Of a DNA stretch of 9,308 nucleotides, positions 1-6,251 are shown piece after piece; the stretch's first letter is position 1; every line of letters starts with the position of its first letter. Position numbers and translations under genes: made by a program. The stretch spans positions 1-9,308 of the forward strand of contig JAGAIK010000067.1 of assembly GCA_017626625.1 (NCBI GenBank), given 5' to 3'. This stretch comes from Roseburia sp. GTDB lineage: Bacteria; Bacillota; Clostridia; Lachnospirales; Lachnospiraceae. The notes under the pieces are model-generated. The model was not told where the DNA came from, made no database searches, and saw only the letters and a list, made by a program, of their open reading frames with translations.

Positions 1-63
1 ATTGATGAATTGATGAAACAGGCGATTGATACGGTGGAAGTGATTCATATTGAGGGGAAATAG
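1..63 (+). CDS. C-terminal fragment of an unidentified protein
   Basis: Frame 1 is open from the window edge to a TAG at 61-63 and gives the last 20 residues, IDELMKQAIDTVEVIHIEGK. The fragment is too short to assign to a family. It does not resemble the end of RsmE, which often precedes mtaB in Firmicutes. It could also be a chance open frame, but the acidic/amphipathic composition and the stop lying just before a non-coding repeat fit a real gene end. No rho-independent terminator directly follows it; the next sequence is the degenerate repeat at 77-130. Confidence 0.5.
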   Translation: MDELMKQAIDTVEVIHIEGK

Positions 64-76
64 ATTTTTTTGAGAG

Positions 77-130
77 AGGGACGTCTGGAATAACAGGTAT
101 TTTTAGTCAGACACGCTTTCGCTCCCTAAG
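77..130 (-). repeat. Partial, diverged copy of the palindromic element found at 6082-6251
   Basis: Read on the minus strand (130 to 77), this segment matches the plus strand at 6186-6238: by hand alignment 43 of 54 columns are identical, with one 1-nt gap. The shared core is GGAGCGAxAGCGTGTCxGAC followed by an A-run and CCTG..TTCC. Only the right half of the element is present; past position 130 the similarity stops where the HPr gene's terminator begins. This makes the element a dispersed repeat in this genome rather than a unique hairpin. Confidence 0.7.
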
Positions 131-168
131 AAAACAAAAAACCACAAAGAGTAAATCTCTCTGTGGTT
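131..168 (-). terminator. Rho-independent terminator of the HPr-like gene
   Basis: On the minus strand a 12-bp stem (arms at 157-168 and 140-151, one G-U pair, 5-nt loop) is followed directly by the T-rich run TTTTGTTTT (139-131). It lies 36 bases past the stop codon of the HPr-like gene, so that gene is probably monocistronic. Confidence 0.9.
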
Positions 169-204
169 CATGTTTGAAACACTGGTATAAATATGTACGA
201 GTAA

Positions 205-435
205 TTAGATTAAGTATGGTTTTAAAGTTTCCATAATCTCATCAATATTGCTCTCAGCATGAATTGCTAAATCAATCGGTTTGGATAAATCCAAGCTGAA
301 GATACCCATGATAGATTTTGCATCAATGACATATCTGCCAGAGATTAAATCAAAATCAAATTCATACTGTGTGATAGCGTTGACAAAGGATTTTACCTTG
401 TCGATGGAATTTAAAGAAATCTGTACTGTTTTCAT
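205..435 (-). CDS. HPr-family protein lacking the phosphocarrier histidine (Crh-like)
   Basis: This 76-residue protein has the length and fold pattern of HPr, the PTS phosphocarrier. The stretch AKSIMGIFSLDLSK (39-52) matches the region of HPr around regulatory Ser46 (KSIMGVMSL); Ser41 is the equivalent residue. The active-site loop GLHARPA is absent: aligned at a constant offset of five, Ser10 replaces His15, Asp12 replaces Arg17 and Lys13 replaces Pro18. The protein therefore should not accept phosphate from EI or pass it to EIIA. By analogy with B. subtilis Crh, which also lacks His15 but keeps Ser46, it may be a target of HPr kinase and a co-regulator of carbon catabolite control; this is inference. 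The start is fixed by AAGGAGG (451-445) nine bases upstream of the ATG. It stands alone, divergent from mtaB, with its own promoter and terminator. Confidence 0.9.
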   Translation of the reverse strand: MKTVQISLNSIDKVKSFVNAITQYEFDFDLISGRYVIDAKSIMGIFSLDLSKPIDLAIHAESNIDEIMETLKPYLI

Positions 436-457
436 AGCGAAAAACCTCCTTAAAGAT

Positions 458-472
458 TAACTAATCTAGTTA
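458..472. promoter_or_regulatory. Perfect 6-bp inverted repeat at the HPr-like gene's expected transcription start
   Basis: TAACTA-ATC-TAGTTA is a perfect inverted repeat with a 3-nt spacer. It lies at about +1 of the leftward promoter (its -10 is at 483-478) and 7 bases upstream of the Shine-Dalgarno sequence. The position would suit an operator or a small 5'-UTR hairpin. The sequence is AT-rich, so chance is a fair alternative. Confidence 0.3.
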
Positions 473-477
473 CTTTT

Positions 478-506
478 ATACTAAAGGTTTTTTGTGGAAA
501 AGTCAA
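478..506 (-). promoter_or_regulatory. Sigma-A-type promoter for the HPr-like gene
   Basis: On the minus strand, -35 TTGACT (506-501) and -10 TAGTAT (483-478) are separated by exactly 17 bases. Transcription would start near 471, giving a leader of about 36 nt that contains AAGGAGG. Confidence 0.75.
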
Positions 507-537
507 CAGTAAATGTAAACGGAGGAAAAGTAAAGGA

Positions 538-1842
538 ATGAAGAAAGCGGCATTACATAATCTCGGCTGCAAGGTAAATGCTTATGAGACAGAGGCAATG
601 CAGCATATTTTAGAGACTGCGGGCTACGAGATTGTGCCATTTACGGAGAAAGCGGATGTCTATGTGATTAATACCTGTTCTGTTACCAATATAGCGGACC
701 GGAAGTCAAGACAGATGCTTCATAAAGCAAAAAAGAATAATCCGGATGCTGTGGTGGTGGCGGCGGGCTGCTATGTACAGACAAAAGAGGCGGAAGCTGC
801 TTTAGATGAGAGTATAGATATTATCATTGGGAATAATAAGAAGCACGAGTTAGTGGAGCTGTTAGAAAAATTTGAAGCAGGGAAGAGGCAGAACAGTATT
901 GTGGATATTAACCATGAAAAGCAGGAGTACGAGGAACTTTATTTGGAGAGTACGGCGGAGCATACCCGTGCTTTTTTGAAGGTGCAGGATGGGTGCAACC
1001 AGTTTTGCAGCTATTGTATTATTCCGTTTGCAAGGGGCAGGGTCAGAAGCAGAAGGGCAGAGGACGTGTTAGAGGAGGTCAGGCGGCTTGCGGAACACGG
1101 CTATCAGGAAGTGGTGCTGACGGGGATTCATTTAAGCTCTTACGGCGTGGACACGGGGGACAGTCTCCTGCATTTGATTGAACTGGTGCACGAGGTGGAG
1201 GGAATCAAACGGATACGCCTTGGCAGCTTAGAGCCCCGGATTGTGACGGAGGATTTTGTGAAACGGCTTTCCCGGTTAGAAAAAATCTGCCCCCATTTCC
1301 ATCTTTCCCTGCAAAGCGGCTGTGATACGGTGCTTGCCCGGATGAACCGGCGTTATGATACGGCGGAATACGAGGCGGGCTGTCAGTTGCTGCGGAAGTA
1401 TTTTTCTCATCCGGCTATCACTACCGATGTGATTGTGGGCTTTCCGGGGGAGACGGAGGAAGAATTTCAGATGACCAGAGAATATTTAGAGCGGATTCAT
1501 TTTTATGAAATGCACATTTTCAAATATTCTAAGAGAGAGGGCACGAAGGCGGCGGCGATGAAAAATCAGGTGCCGGAGCCGGAAAAAAACAGGCGCAGCG
1601 CTATTTTACTGGATTTGGAGAAAAAAATGTCGGAGGAATTCCGCAATGCTTATCTTGGAAAAACGGTGACGGCGCTGTTAGAAGAGAAGATGGAATTTGA
1701 AGGAAAAACCTATTTTACAGGTTACACGAAAGAGTACGTGAAAGTGGCTTTTGAGGCGGGGGGCGACCTGACAAACCAATTTGTAACAGGAAAAATTTCA
1801 GAACAATTAACCGGGGATATCTATCTTATGGTTGAATTTTAG
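538..1842 (+). CDS. mtaB: tRNA (N6-threonylcarbamoyladenosine-37) 2-methylthiotransferase MtaB
   Basis: A 434-residue radical SAM methylthiotransferase that converts t6A37 to ms2t6A37 in tRNAs reading ANN codons, in the cytoplasm (family knowledge; B. subtilis YqeV). The N-terminal UPF0004 domain carries the three cysteines for the auxiliary [4Fe-4S] cluster: C11 (LGCKVN), C47 (NTCSVTN) and C78 (AAGCY). The radical SAM motif is C153xxxC157xxC160 (GCNQFCSYCIIPFARG). A TRAM-like RNA-binding domain follows at about 370-432. HNLGCKVNAYETEAM near the start is typical of MtaB rather than MiaB or RimO. The ATG is preceded by GGAGG (521-525) at a longer than usual 12 nt, with AAAGG (532-536) directly next to the start. 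No clear rightward promoter was seen in the 102 bp shared with the divergent HPr-like gene. Confidence 0.95.
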   Translation: MKKAALHNLGCKVNAYETEAMQHILETAGYEIVPFTEKADVYVINTCSVTNIADRKSRQMLHKAKKNNPDAVVVAAGCYVQTKEAEAALDESIDIIIGNNKKHELVELLEKFEAGKRQNSIVDINHEKQEYEELYLESTAEHTRAFLKVQDGCNQFCSYCIIPFARGRVRSRRAEDVLEEVRRLAEHGYQEVVLTGIHLSSYGVDTGDSLLHLIELVHEVEGIKRIRLGSLEPRIVTEDFVKRLSRLEKICPHFHLSLQSGCDTVLARMNRRYDTAEYEAGCQLLRKYFSHPAITTDVIVGFPGETEEEFQMTREYLERIHFYEMHIFKYSKREGTKAAAMKNQVPEPEKNRRSAILLDLEKKMSEEFRNAYLGKTVTALLEEKMEFEGKTYFTGYTKEYVKVAFEAGGDLTNQFVTGKISEQLTGDIYLMVEF

Positions 1843-1860
1843 GACAAACTATATTAAAAT
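1832..1860 (+). promoter_or_regulatory. Possible promoter for the ireB-ruvX operon
   Basis: TTGAAT (1832-1837) and TAAAAT (1855-1860) are 17 bases apart. The -35 lies in the last codons of mtaB and the predicted start is about 40 bases before the ireB ATG. The surrounding gap (1843-1905) is very AT-rich, so the -10 match is weak evidence alone. A separate promoter would explain why mtaB and ireB have a 63-bp gap while the later genes are tightly packed. Confidence 0.4.
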
Positions 1861-1905
1861 AATATATAGCAATGCTTTTTGAGCAGGTATAAGGGCGTGA
1901 CAAAT

Positions 1906-2169
1906 ATGCAGAATATCAATAATACACAATATTTCAAAGTGGAAAAGGAACCGGAGCTGAAAGTGGGAGACATTTTAGAGATTGTCTATCATGCACTCAG
2001 CGAGAAAGGCTATAATCCGGTGAATCAGATTGTTGGATATATTATGTCTGGAGATCCTACTTACATTACCAGCCATAATAATGCAAGAAGCCTGATTATG
2101 AAGGTAGAACGTGACGAGTTGGTGGAAGAAGTATTAAAATCTTATATCAGAAACAATCGTTGGTCGTAG
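1906..2169 (+). CDS. ireB: IreB family regulatory phosphoprotein (UPF0297/YrzL)
   Basis: A small cytoplasmic protein, 87 residues from this [16 protein letters not shown] at the N-terminus and [20 protein letters not shown] in the middle are hallmarks of the family. In Enterococcus faecalis IreB is a substrate of the Ser/Thr kinase IreK and a negative regulator of intrinsic cephalosporin resistance; that role here is by homology. The ATG at 1906 was chosen because it gives the family's usual length and N-terminus and has AAGGG (1891-1895) ten bases upstream. In-frame TTG (1879) and GTG (1897) codons would add 9 or 3 residues without better support. It is followed 13 bp later by ruvX, an order also seen in B. 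subtilis (yrzL-yrrK). Confidence 0.93.
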   Translation: MQNINNTQYFKVEKEPELKVGDILEIVYHALSEKGYNPVNQIVGYIMSGDPTYITSHNNARSLIMKVERDELVEEVLKSYIRNNRWS

Positions 2170-2182
2170 TAACGGAGAGAGT

Positions 2183-2620
2183 ATGCGGATTTTAGGATTA
2201 GATTTTGGCTCAAAGACTGTCGGCGTGGCAGTCAGCGACGAGCTTTTGTTGACGGCACAGGGACTGGAGATCGTAAGACGACAGTCTCCTAATAAACTGC
2301 GCCAGACGCTGGCGAGGATTCAGGAGATTGTGACGGAATATCAGGTGGAGCGCATTGTGTTAGGTTTCCCGAAAAATATGAACAATACCGAGGGAGAGCG
2401 TTGCGAGAAAACCAAAGAATTTAAAGAAATGTTAGAACGGCGCACCGGCTTAGAGGTGGTATTGTGGGATGAGCGGCTCACAACTGTTTCAGCAGATAAG
2501 TACATGATGGAATCGGGTATCCGGAGAGAAAACCGCAAGCAGTATGTGGATGAGATTGCGGCAGTTTTTATTTTACAGGGATATCTGGATTTCCTCGGTC
2601 ATGAGAAGGCTTCTGTCTGA
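2183..2620 (+). CDS. ruvX: Putative pre-16S rRNA nuclease / Holliday junction resolvase RuvX (YqgF)
   Basis: A 145-residue RNase H-fold nuclease of the usual family length. [19 protein letters not shown] places acidic D7 on the first strand, WDERLTT places D96/E97 centrally, and YVDEIAA supplies D123, the expected acidic metal-binding set. [12 protein letters not shown] is also characteristic of the family. The family was first described as a resolvase (E. coli YqgF) and later linked to maturation of the 5' end of 16S rRNA; the sequence does not decide between the two. The ATG follows GGAGAG (2174-2179), three bases upstream of it. It is co-transcribed with ireB judging by the 13-bp gap. Confidence 0.93.
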   Translation: MRILGLDFGSKTVGVAVSDELLLTAQGLEIVRRQSPNKLRQTLARIQEIVTEYQVERIVLGFPKNMNNTEGERCEKTKEFKEMLERRTGLEVVLWDERLTTVSADKYMMESGIRRENRKQYVDEIAAVFILQGYLDFLGHEKASV

Positions 2621-2757
2621 AACCGTTTGGTTGGCATGGTACGATAAGCGGGTGAAGCATGACATTTCTGAATTTTAGTTTGGTAAATGAATCTGCGGCA
2701 AAGAGGTTTGCTGATTCGTTTACAAAGAAAATCAAAATGGAAGGAAATGGTTCGTCA

Positions 2758-3021
2758 ATGGAGAAAGTAACATTTGTTGACCCGGAAACAAAAGAAGAAC
2801 TACAGTTTTTTGTGGTGGAAGAGACACAGATTAACGGAACCCGGTATCTTTTTGTGACAGAGGAAGAGGACGGGGACTGTGATGCCTATATTTTAAAAGA
2901 GGTTGCGGCAGAGGAAGAGGATTCTGTCTACGAGATGGTGGAGGATGATACGGAACTTGCGGCAGTAGGAAAAATTTTTGCAGAATTGATTGAGGACGCG
3001 GACATTGAATATGAAAAATAA
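2758..3021 (+). CDS. DUF1292 family acidic protein (YrzB-like)
   Basis: A small, very acidic protein of 87 residues from this start. TFVDPETKEELQFFVVEETQ and YLFVTEEEDGDCDAYILKE fit the DUF1292 pattern of a beta-rich acidic domain; no biochemical role is established. The frame stays open upstream to ATGs at 2737 and 2659, but the extra 7 or 33 residues look unlike the family and have no convincing ribosome binding site. The ATG at 2758 has AAGGA (2741-2745) at a rather long 12 nt, so the start is uncertain. The 137 bp between ruvX and this ATG contain a short AACC/GGTT hairpin at its left end but no terminator or clear promoter. The ireB-ruvX-DUF1292 order matches B. subtilis yrzL-yrrK-yrzB. 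Confidence 0.85.
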   Translation: MEKVTFVDPETKEELQFFVVEETQINGTRYLFVTEEEDGDCDAYILKEVAAEEEDSVYEMVEDDTELAAVGKIFAELIEDADIEYEK

Positions 3022-3097
3022 GGAATTAGAACTGACAATTAACAGTGAGGAAGTAAAAACAACAGAAAAGAGAAAAACAGAGCGGAAAAAAAATAAC

Positions 3098-3112
3098 GGA
3101 GGTAAGAATTTG
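3098..3112 (+). promoter_or_regulatory. Ribosome binding site and TTG start of RNase J
   Basis: GGAGG (3098-3102) lies seven bases upstream of an in-frame TTG (3110-3112), an ideal spacing. Starting here makes the catalytic residues fall at the same numbers as in B. subtilis RNase J1. The competing ATG at 3011, which overlaps the DUF1292 gene, has only a distant GAGGA. Confidence 0.6.
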
Positions 3113-4774
3113 AAAAAAGAAAAAAGTTCAAAGCTGAAGATTATTCCATTGGGCGGCTTAGAGCAGATTGGAATGAATATTACAGCTTTCGAATATGAAG
3201 ACAGTATTATTGTGGTGGACTGCGGTCTGTCCTTCCCGGAAGATGACATGTACGGAATCGATTTGGTCATCCCGGATATCACTTATTTAAAAGATAACAT
3301 TGAGAAAGTAAAGGGATTTTTCATCACCCATGGACATGAGGACCATATCGGTGCGATTCCCTACGTGTTAAAAGAGGTCAATGTACCGATTTACGCCACC
3401 AAGCTGACCATCGGTATCATCGAGCATAAATTAAAAGAGCATAACATGCTCACAAAAGTAAAACGAAAAGTGGTAAAATATGGACAGCACATCAATTTAG
3501 GCTGTTTTCGTGTGGAATTTATCAAGACAAACCACAGCATTCAGGATGCGGCAGCCCTTGCCATATATTCTCCGGCAGGCACCGTAATCCATACCGGAGA
3601 CTTTAAGGTGGACTACACCCCGGTATTCGGTGATGCCATTGATTTACAGCGTTTCGGCGAGATTGGAAAAAAAGGCGTGTTAGCGTTGATGTGCGACAGT
3701 ACCAATGCGGAGCGCCCCGGCTTTACCATGTCGGAAAAGACGGTGGGAAAAGCCTTTGACGAGATATTTGCAGACCATAAAAATACCCGTATTATTATTG
3801 CAACCTTTGCTTCTAACGTGGACCGTGTGCAGCAGATTATCAACACGGCGTACAAATACGGCAGAAAGGTAGTGGTTGAGGGACGAAGCATGGTAAATAT
3901 CATTGGAACCGCTTCGGAGCTTGGTTATATCAACATTCCCGACAATACACTCATTGACATAGAAGAATTAAAAAGTTACCCGGACGAGAAAACCGTGCTG
4001 ATTACCACAGGCAGCCAGGGCGAGTCCATGGCGGCATTGTCCCGTATGGCGTCCGGCATTCACAAGAAAGTAACGATTAAGCCCAACGACACCATTGTAT
4101 TAAGCTCCAATCCGATTCCGGGAAATGAAAAAGCGGTTTCCCGTATTATCAACGAGCTTTCCATGAAAGGCGCCAACGTGATTTTCCAGGATGTGCACGT
4201 ATCCGGTCATGCCTGTCAGGAGGAAATCAAGCTGATTTATTCCCTGGTAAGACCGAAATACGCCATTCCGGTGCACGGCGAGTACCGCCATTTAATCGCC
4301 CAGGCGAGAGTGGCAGAAGAGCTTGGAATCAACAAGGACAATATTTTCATTTTATCCTCAGGAGATGTGTTGGAATTAGATGAGGACAGCGCAGAAGTTA
4401 CCGGAAAAGTCCATGTGGGCGATATTATGGTAGACGGGCTTGGCGTCGGAGATGTAGGAAATATTGTGCTCCGTGACAGACAGCACTTAGCAGAGGACGG
4501 TATCATTATCGTAGTCCTGACCTTAGAGGGCGGTTCCGGACAGCTCCTTGCCGGACCGGATATTGTTTCCCGCGGTTTCGTTTACGTCAGAGGCGCAGAG
4601 AGCCTGATGGAAGAGGCGAAACATCTGTTAGAGGATAAGATGCAGTACTGCATGGACCGCAACATCACCGACTGGGGCAAGATTAAGAACGAAATCAAAG
4701 ATTCGTTAGGTGATTTTGTCTGGAAAGAAACCAAGAGACGGCCGATGATTATGCCGATTATCATGGAAGTTTAG
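3110..4774 (+). CDS. rnjA: Ribonuclease J
   Basis: A metallo-beta-lactamase/beta-CASP RNase (5'-3' exonuclease and endonuclease) acting in mRNA decay and RNA maturation. From the TTG at 3110 it has 554 residues; B. subtilis RNase J1 has 555. Zinc ligands are visible at H74, H76, D78, H79 (HGHEDH), H142 (NHS) and D164 (HTGDF), identical in numbering to RNase J1. The beta-CASP part shows HVSGHA (H367) and VHGEYRH (H389), and the C-terminal domain contains DIVSRGFVYVRG. An in-frame ATG at 3011 would add 33 residues, strongly charged and Lys/Glu/Asn-rich, and overlap the DUF1292 gene by 11 bp. Basic extensions occur in clostridial RNase J proteins, so a longer or dual start is possible. The gene lies within the ireB-trhP block, an insertion relative to the B. 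subtilis order. If one RNase J exists in this genome it may serve both J1 and J2 roles. Confidence 0.95.
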   Translation: MKKEKSSKLKIIPLGGLEQIGMNITAFEYEDSIIVVDCGLSFPEDDMYGIDLVIPDITYLKDNIEKVKGFFITHGHEDHIGAIPYVLKEVNVPIYATKLTIGIIEHKLKEHNMLTKVKRKVVKYGQHINLGCFRVEFIKTNHSIQDAAALAIYSPAGTVIHTGDFKVDYTPVFGDAIDLQRFGEIGKKGVLALMCDSTNAERPGFTMSEKTVGKAFDEIFADHKNTRIIIATFASNVDRVQQIINTAYKYGRKVVVEGRSMVNIIGTASELGYINIPDNTLIDIEELKSYPDEKTVLITTGSQGESMAALSRMASGIHKKVTIKPNDTIVLSSNPIPGNEKAVSRIINELSMKGANVIFQDVHVSGHACQEEIKLIYSLVRPKYAIPVHGEYRHLIAQARVAEELGINKDNIFILSSGDVLELDEDSAEVTGKVHVGDIMVDGLGVGDVGNIVLRDRQHLAEDGIIIVVLTLEGGSGQLLAGPDIVSRGFVYVRGAESLMEEAKHLLEDKMQYCMDRNITDWGKIKNEIKDSLGDFVWKETKRRPMIMPIIMEV

Positions 4775-4815
4775 TGACATAGGATTTTTGAGGCAGCCGC
4801 AGGGGGAAGAAAGGG

Positions 4816-5241
4816 ATGGCAGCAGCGATGAACTTGAACAAAATAGTTTTTAAATTTGTCAGATTCAGTTTTTCGATTCTGGTGATGCTGTTAGTGGTGG
4901 TATGTTTAGTAAAACTGGGAACTTTCTGCTATGAATTTGGTTACCGTGTATTTACAGAGGCGCCCATGGAAGAAGCTCCCGGAACAGAAAAAAACGTGGA
5001 AATAACCGCAGACATGTCAGAGGGCGATATCGGAAAGTTGTTAGAGAAAAACGGGCTGGTGCGGGACGCAACGCTTTTCTACGCCCAGTTGAAGCTTTCC
5101 GCCTACACAGGAAAATTAAGACCCGGCACCTACACCCTGAATACCTCCATGACAGCAAAAGAAATGATGGTAATTATGGCAACCGTACCCGAGGGGGAAA
5201 CGGAGACAGAAACCGAGAGCGAGGCAGGAGCAGAGCCGTGA
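4816..5241 (+). CDS. MltG/YceG-like membrane protein without the transglycosylase domain
   Basis: A 141-residue protein with one membrane segment (about 15-36, SFSILVMLLVVVCLVKLG) and a periplasmic/extracellular part. Residues about 60-125 (ADMSEGDIGKLLEKNGLV, LRPGTYTLNTSMTAKEMM) match the LysM-like N-terminal module of MltG, the lytic enzyme that cuts nascent glycan strands. Full MltG is about 340-380 residues; here the protein stops at VPEGETETETESEAGAEP, where the catalytic domain would begin (usually a T/V-I/V-PEG motif), so the catalytic glutamate region is missing. It ends in a low-complexity acidic Glu/Thr tail. No broken remnant follows, because its stop overlaps the next start. It may act as a regulatory or binding partner, not a hydrolase. 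GGGGG (4802-4806) is nine bases upstream of the ATG; ATG 4828 is an alternative. The location matches B. subtilis yrrL (full-length mltG). Confidence 0.8.
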   Translation: MAAAMNLNKIVFKFVRFSFSILVMLLVVVCLVKLGTFCYEFGYRVFTEAPMEEAPGTEKNVEITADMSEGDIGKLLEKNGLVRDATLFYAQLKLSAYTGKLRPGTYTLNTSMTAKEMMVIMATVPEGETETETESEAGAEP

Positions 5242-5918
5242 TAGTAGACGAAAGACTGGTTACCTATATCAATTCCCTTGACACAGGAAACAAAGAAATT
5301 TTAGACCAGATAGAAAAAGAAGCCATAGAAACCTATGTGCCCATTATCCGAAAAGAAATGCAGCAGTTCTTAAAACTGCTCCTTTCCATAAAAAAACCAC
5401 AGAAAATATTAGAGGTAGGCACAGCGGTAGGTTTTTCCGCCCTTCTGATGGCAGAATACAACCCCGCCCCCTGCCACATCACCACCATAGAAAACTACGA
5501 AAAACGCATTCCCCTCGCCCGGGAAAACTTCCGCCGCGCCGGAAAAGAATCCCAAATCACTCTCCTAGAGGGCGATGCCGCCGACATCCTAAAAACCTTA
5601 GAAGCCTCCTACGACTTCATCTTCATGGACGCCGCCAAAGGACAATACATCCACTTCCTGCCCGACATCCTGCGCCTTTTAACCCAAGACGGCATCCTAG
5701 TTTCCGACAACGTATTACAAGACGGCGACATCATCGAATCCCGCTTTATCGTAACCCGCAGAAACCGCACCATCCACAAGCGAATGCGTGACTACCTATA
5801 CGAACTGACCCACAACGAAGAACTCATAACCTCCGTATTACCCATCGGAGACGGCATTACGGTGAGCACTCGAATATCTCCCAATGCAGCTAAACTATCG
5901 CAGCAGGAGCGTGCATAG
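5238..5918 (+). CDS. trmR: tRNA 5-hydroxyuridine methyltransferase TrmR (O-methyltransferase)
   Basis: A 226-residue class I SAM-dependent O-methyltransferase. The SAM-binding motif I is ILEVGTAVGFSALLMAEY (about 57-74); TIENYEKR follows as motif II, and FIFMDAAKGQY and LVSDNVL carry the metal-binding acidic residues of the family. TrmR (B. subtilis YrrM) methylates ho5U34 to mo5U34 in tRNAs; here the neighbouring trhP would make the hydroxyuridine substrate, which supports this over a generic catechol-type methyltransferase. The GTG start overlaps the previous stop (GTGA) and has GGAG (5227-5230) seven bases upstream, indicating translational coupling. The C-terminus is odd: after GDGITVSTR, where relatives usually end within a few residues, an extra tail SPNAAKLSQQERA is encoded, and its last seven codons plus stop come from a 39-bp repeat (5895-5933). 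Codon use is C-rich compared with upstream genes. Confidence 0.9.
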   Translation: MIVDERLVTYINSLDTGNKEILDQIEKEAIETYVPIIRKEMQQFLKLLLSIKKPQKILEVGTAVGFSALLMAEYNPAPCHITTIENYEKRIPLARENFRRAGKESQITLLEGDAADILKTLEASYDFIFMDAAKGQYIHFLPDILRLLTQDGILVSDNVLQDGDIIESRFIVTRRNRTIHKRMRDYLYELTHNEELITSVLPIGDGITVSTRISPNAAKLSQQERA

Positions 5919-5933
5919 AGTTTTGCCAATAAA
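5895..5933 (+). repeat. 39-bp direct repeat, copy 1 (contains the trmR stop)
   Basis: This segment matches 6059-6097 at 33 of 39 positions with no gaps. It reads through the end of trmR: CTATCG..GTGCATAG encodes LSQQERA and the stop, then GAGTTTTGCCAATAAA continues into the intergenic region. The GAGTTT part also resembles the outer ends of the palindromic element at 6082-6251. Confidence 0.85.
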
Positions 5934-6058
5934 GGTGAAAACATTGACGTATAACGATGCTTGTCCAATGGGGAATTAGGCAAGGAGATTTGCCGAATAG
6001 GAATTGTATCAGCACACCAAAATATTGCTAAGGAATCGTTACGTTTTGCTGTCAAAAA

Positions 6059-6097
6059 CTATCGTAGCAGAAGAGTGTGTAGAGTTTCGCCAATAAA
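6059..6097 (+). repeat. 39-bp direct repeat, copy 2
   Basis: Partner of the copy at 5895-5933 (33/39 identical, ungapped), 164 bp downstream. Its right part, from GAGTTTCGCC at 6082, is also the left inverted end of the palindromic element, so the two repeat systems overlap. In this copy the frame equivalent to the trmR tail meets a stop after two codons. Confidence 0.85.
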
Positions 6098-6251
6098 CAG
6101 CTTGGAACGGCAGGCGTTTTTGGCAGACCCTTCCAAGGACGCCGGTGCTTAGCGAGGTCTTTTCGAGCTTAGCATCCGCTGCGCCCTTGGGGAGCGAGAG
6201 CGTGTCAGACAAAAATGCCTGCCGTTCCAAGCGTCCCCATTGACAAAACTC
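6082..6251. mobile_element. MITE-like 170-bp palindromic element
   Basis: The left end (6082-6128) and the reverse complement of the right end (6251-6204) agree in 38 of 48 columns with one gap, including a perfect 16-bp core, GCTTGGAACGGCAGGC (6100-6115, 6217-6232). The interior (6129-6203) is also roughly palindromic: CCAAGG/CCTTGG and TGCTTAGC/GCTTAGCA pair toward a loop at GGTCTTTTC. The whole element can fold into one long hairpin. It contains no gene. A partial copy exists at 77-130. The shape fits a non-autonomous mobile element or a REP-like repeat; target-site duplications are not clear, so mobility is inference. Confidence 0.7.

Noticed and set aside
2696..2725. Terminator between ruvX and the DUF1292 gene
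   Set aside because: GAATC/GATTC and GCAAA/TTTGC can pair, but with an asymmetric internal loop and no T-run after it.
2659..2757. N-terminal extension of the DUF1292 protein
   Set aside because: The 33 extra residues do not resemble the family, and no good ribosome binding site precedes ATG 2659.
5961..6152. Small protein in the trmR-trhP gap
   Set aside because: It runs through the direct repeat and the palindrome, has no ribosome binding site, and its composition reflects the repeats.
5895..6251. CRISPR array
   Set aside because: Only two direct repeats exist, at 85% identity and with a 125-bp spacer; there are no cas genes nearby.
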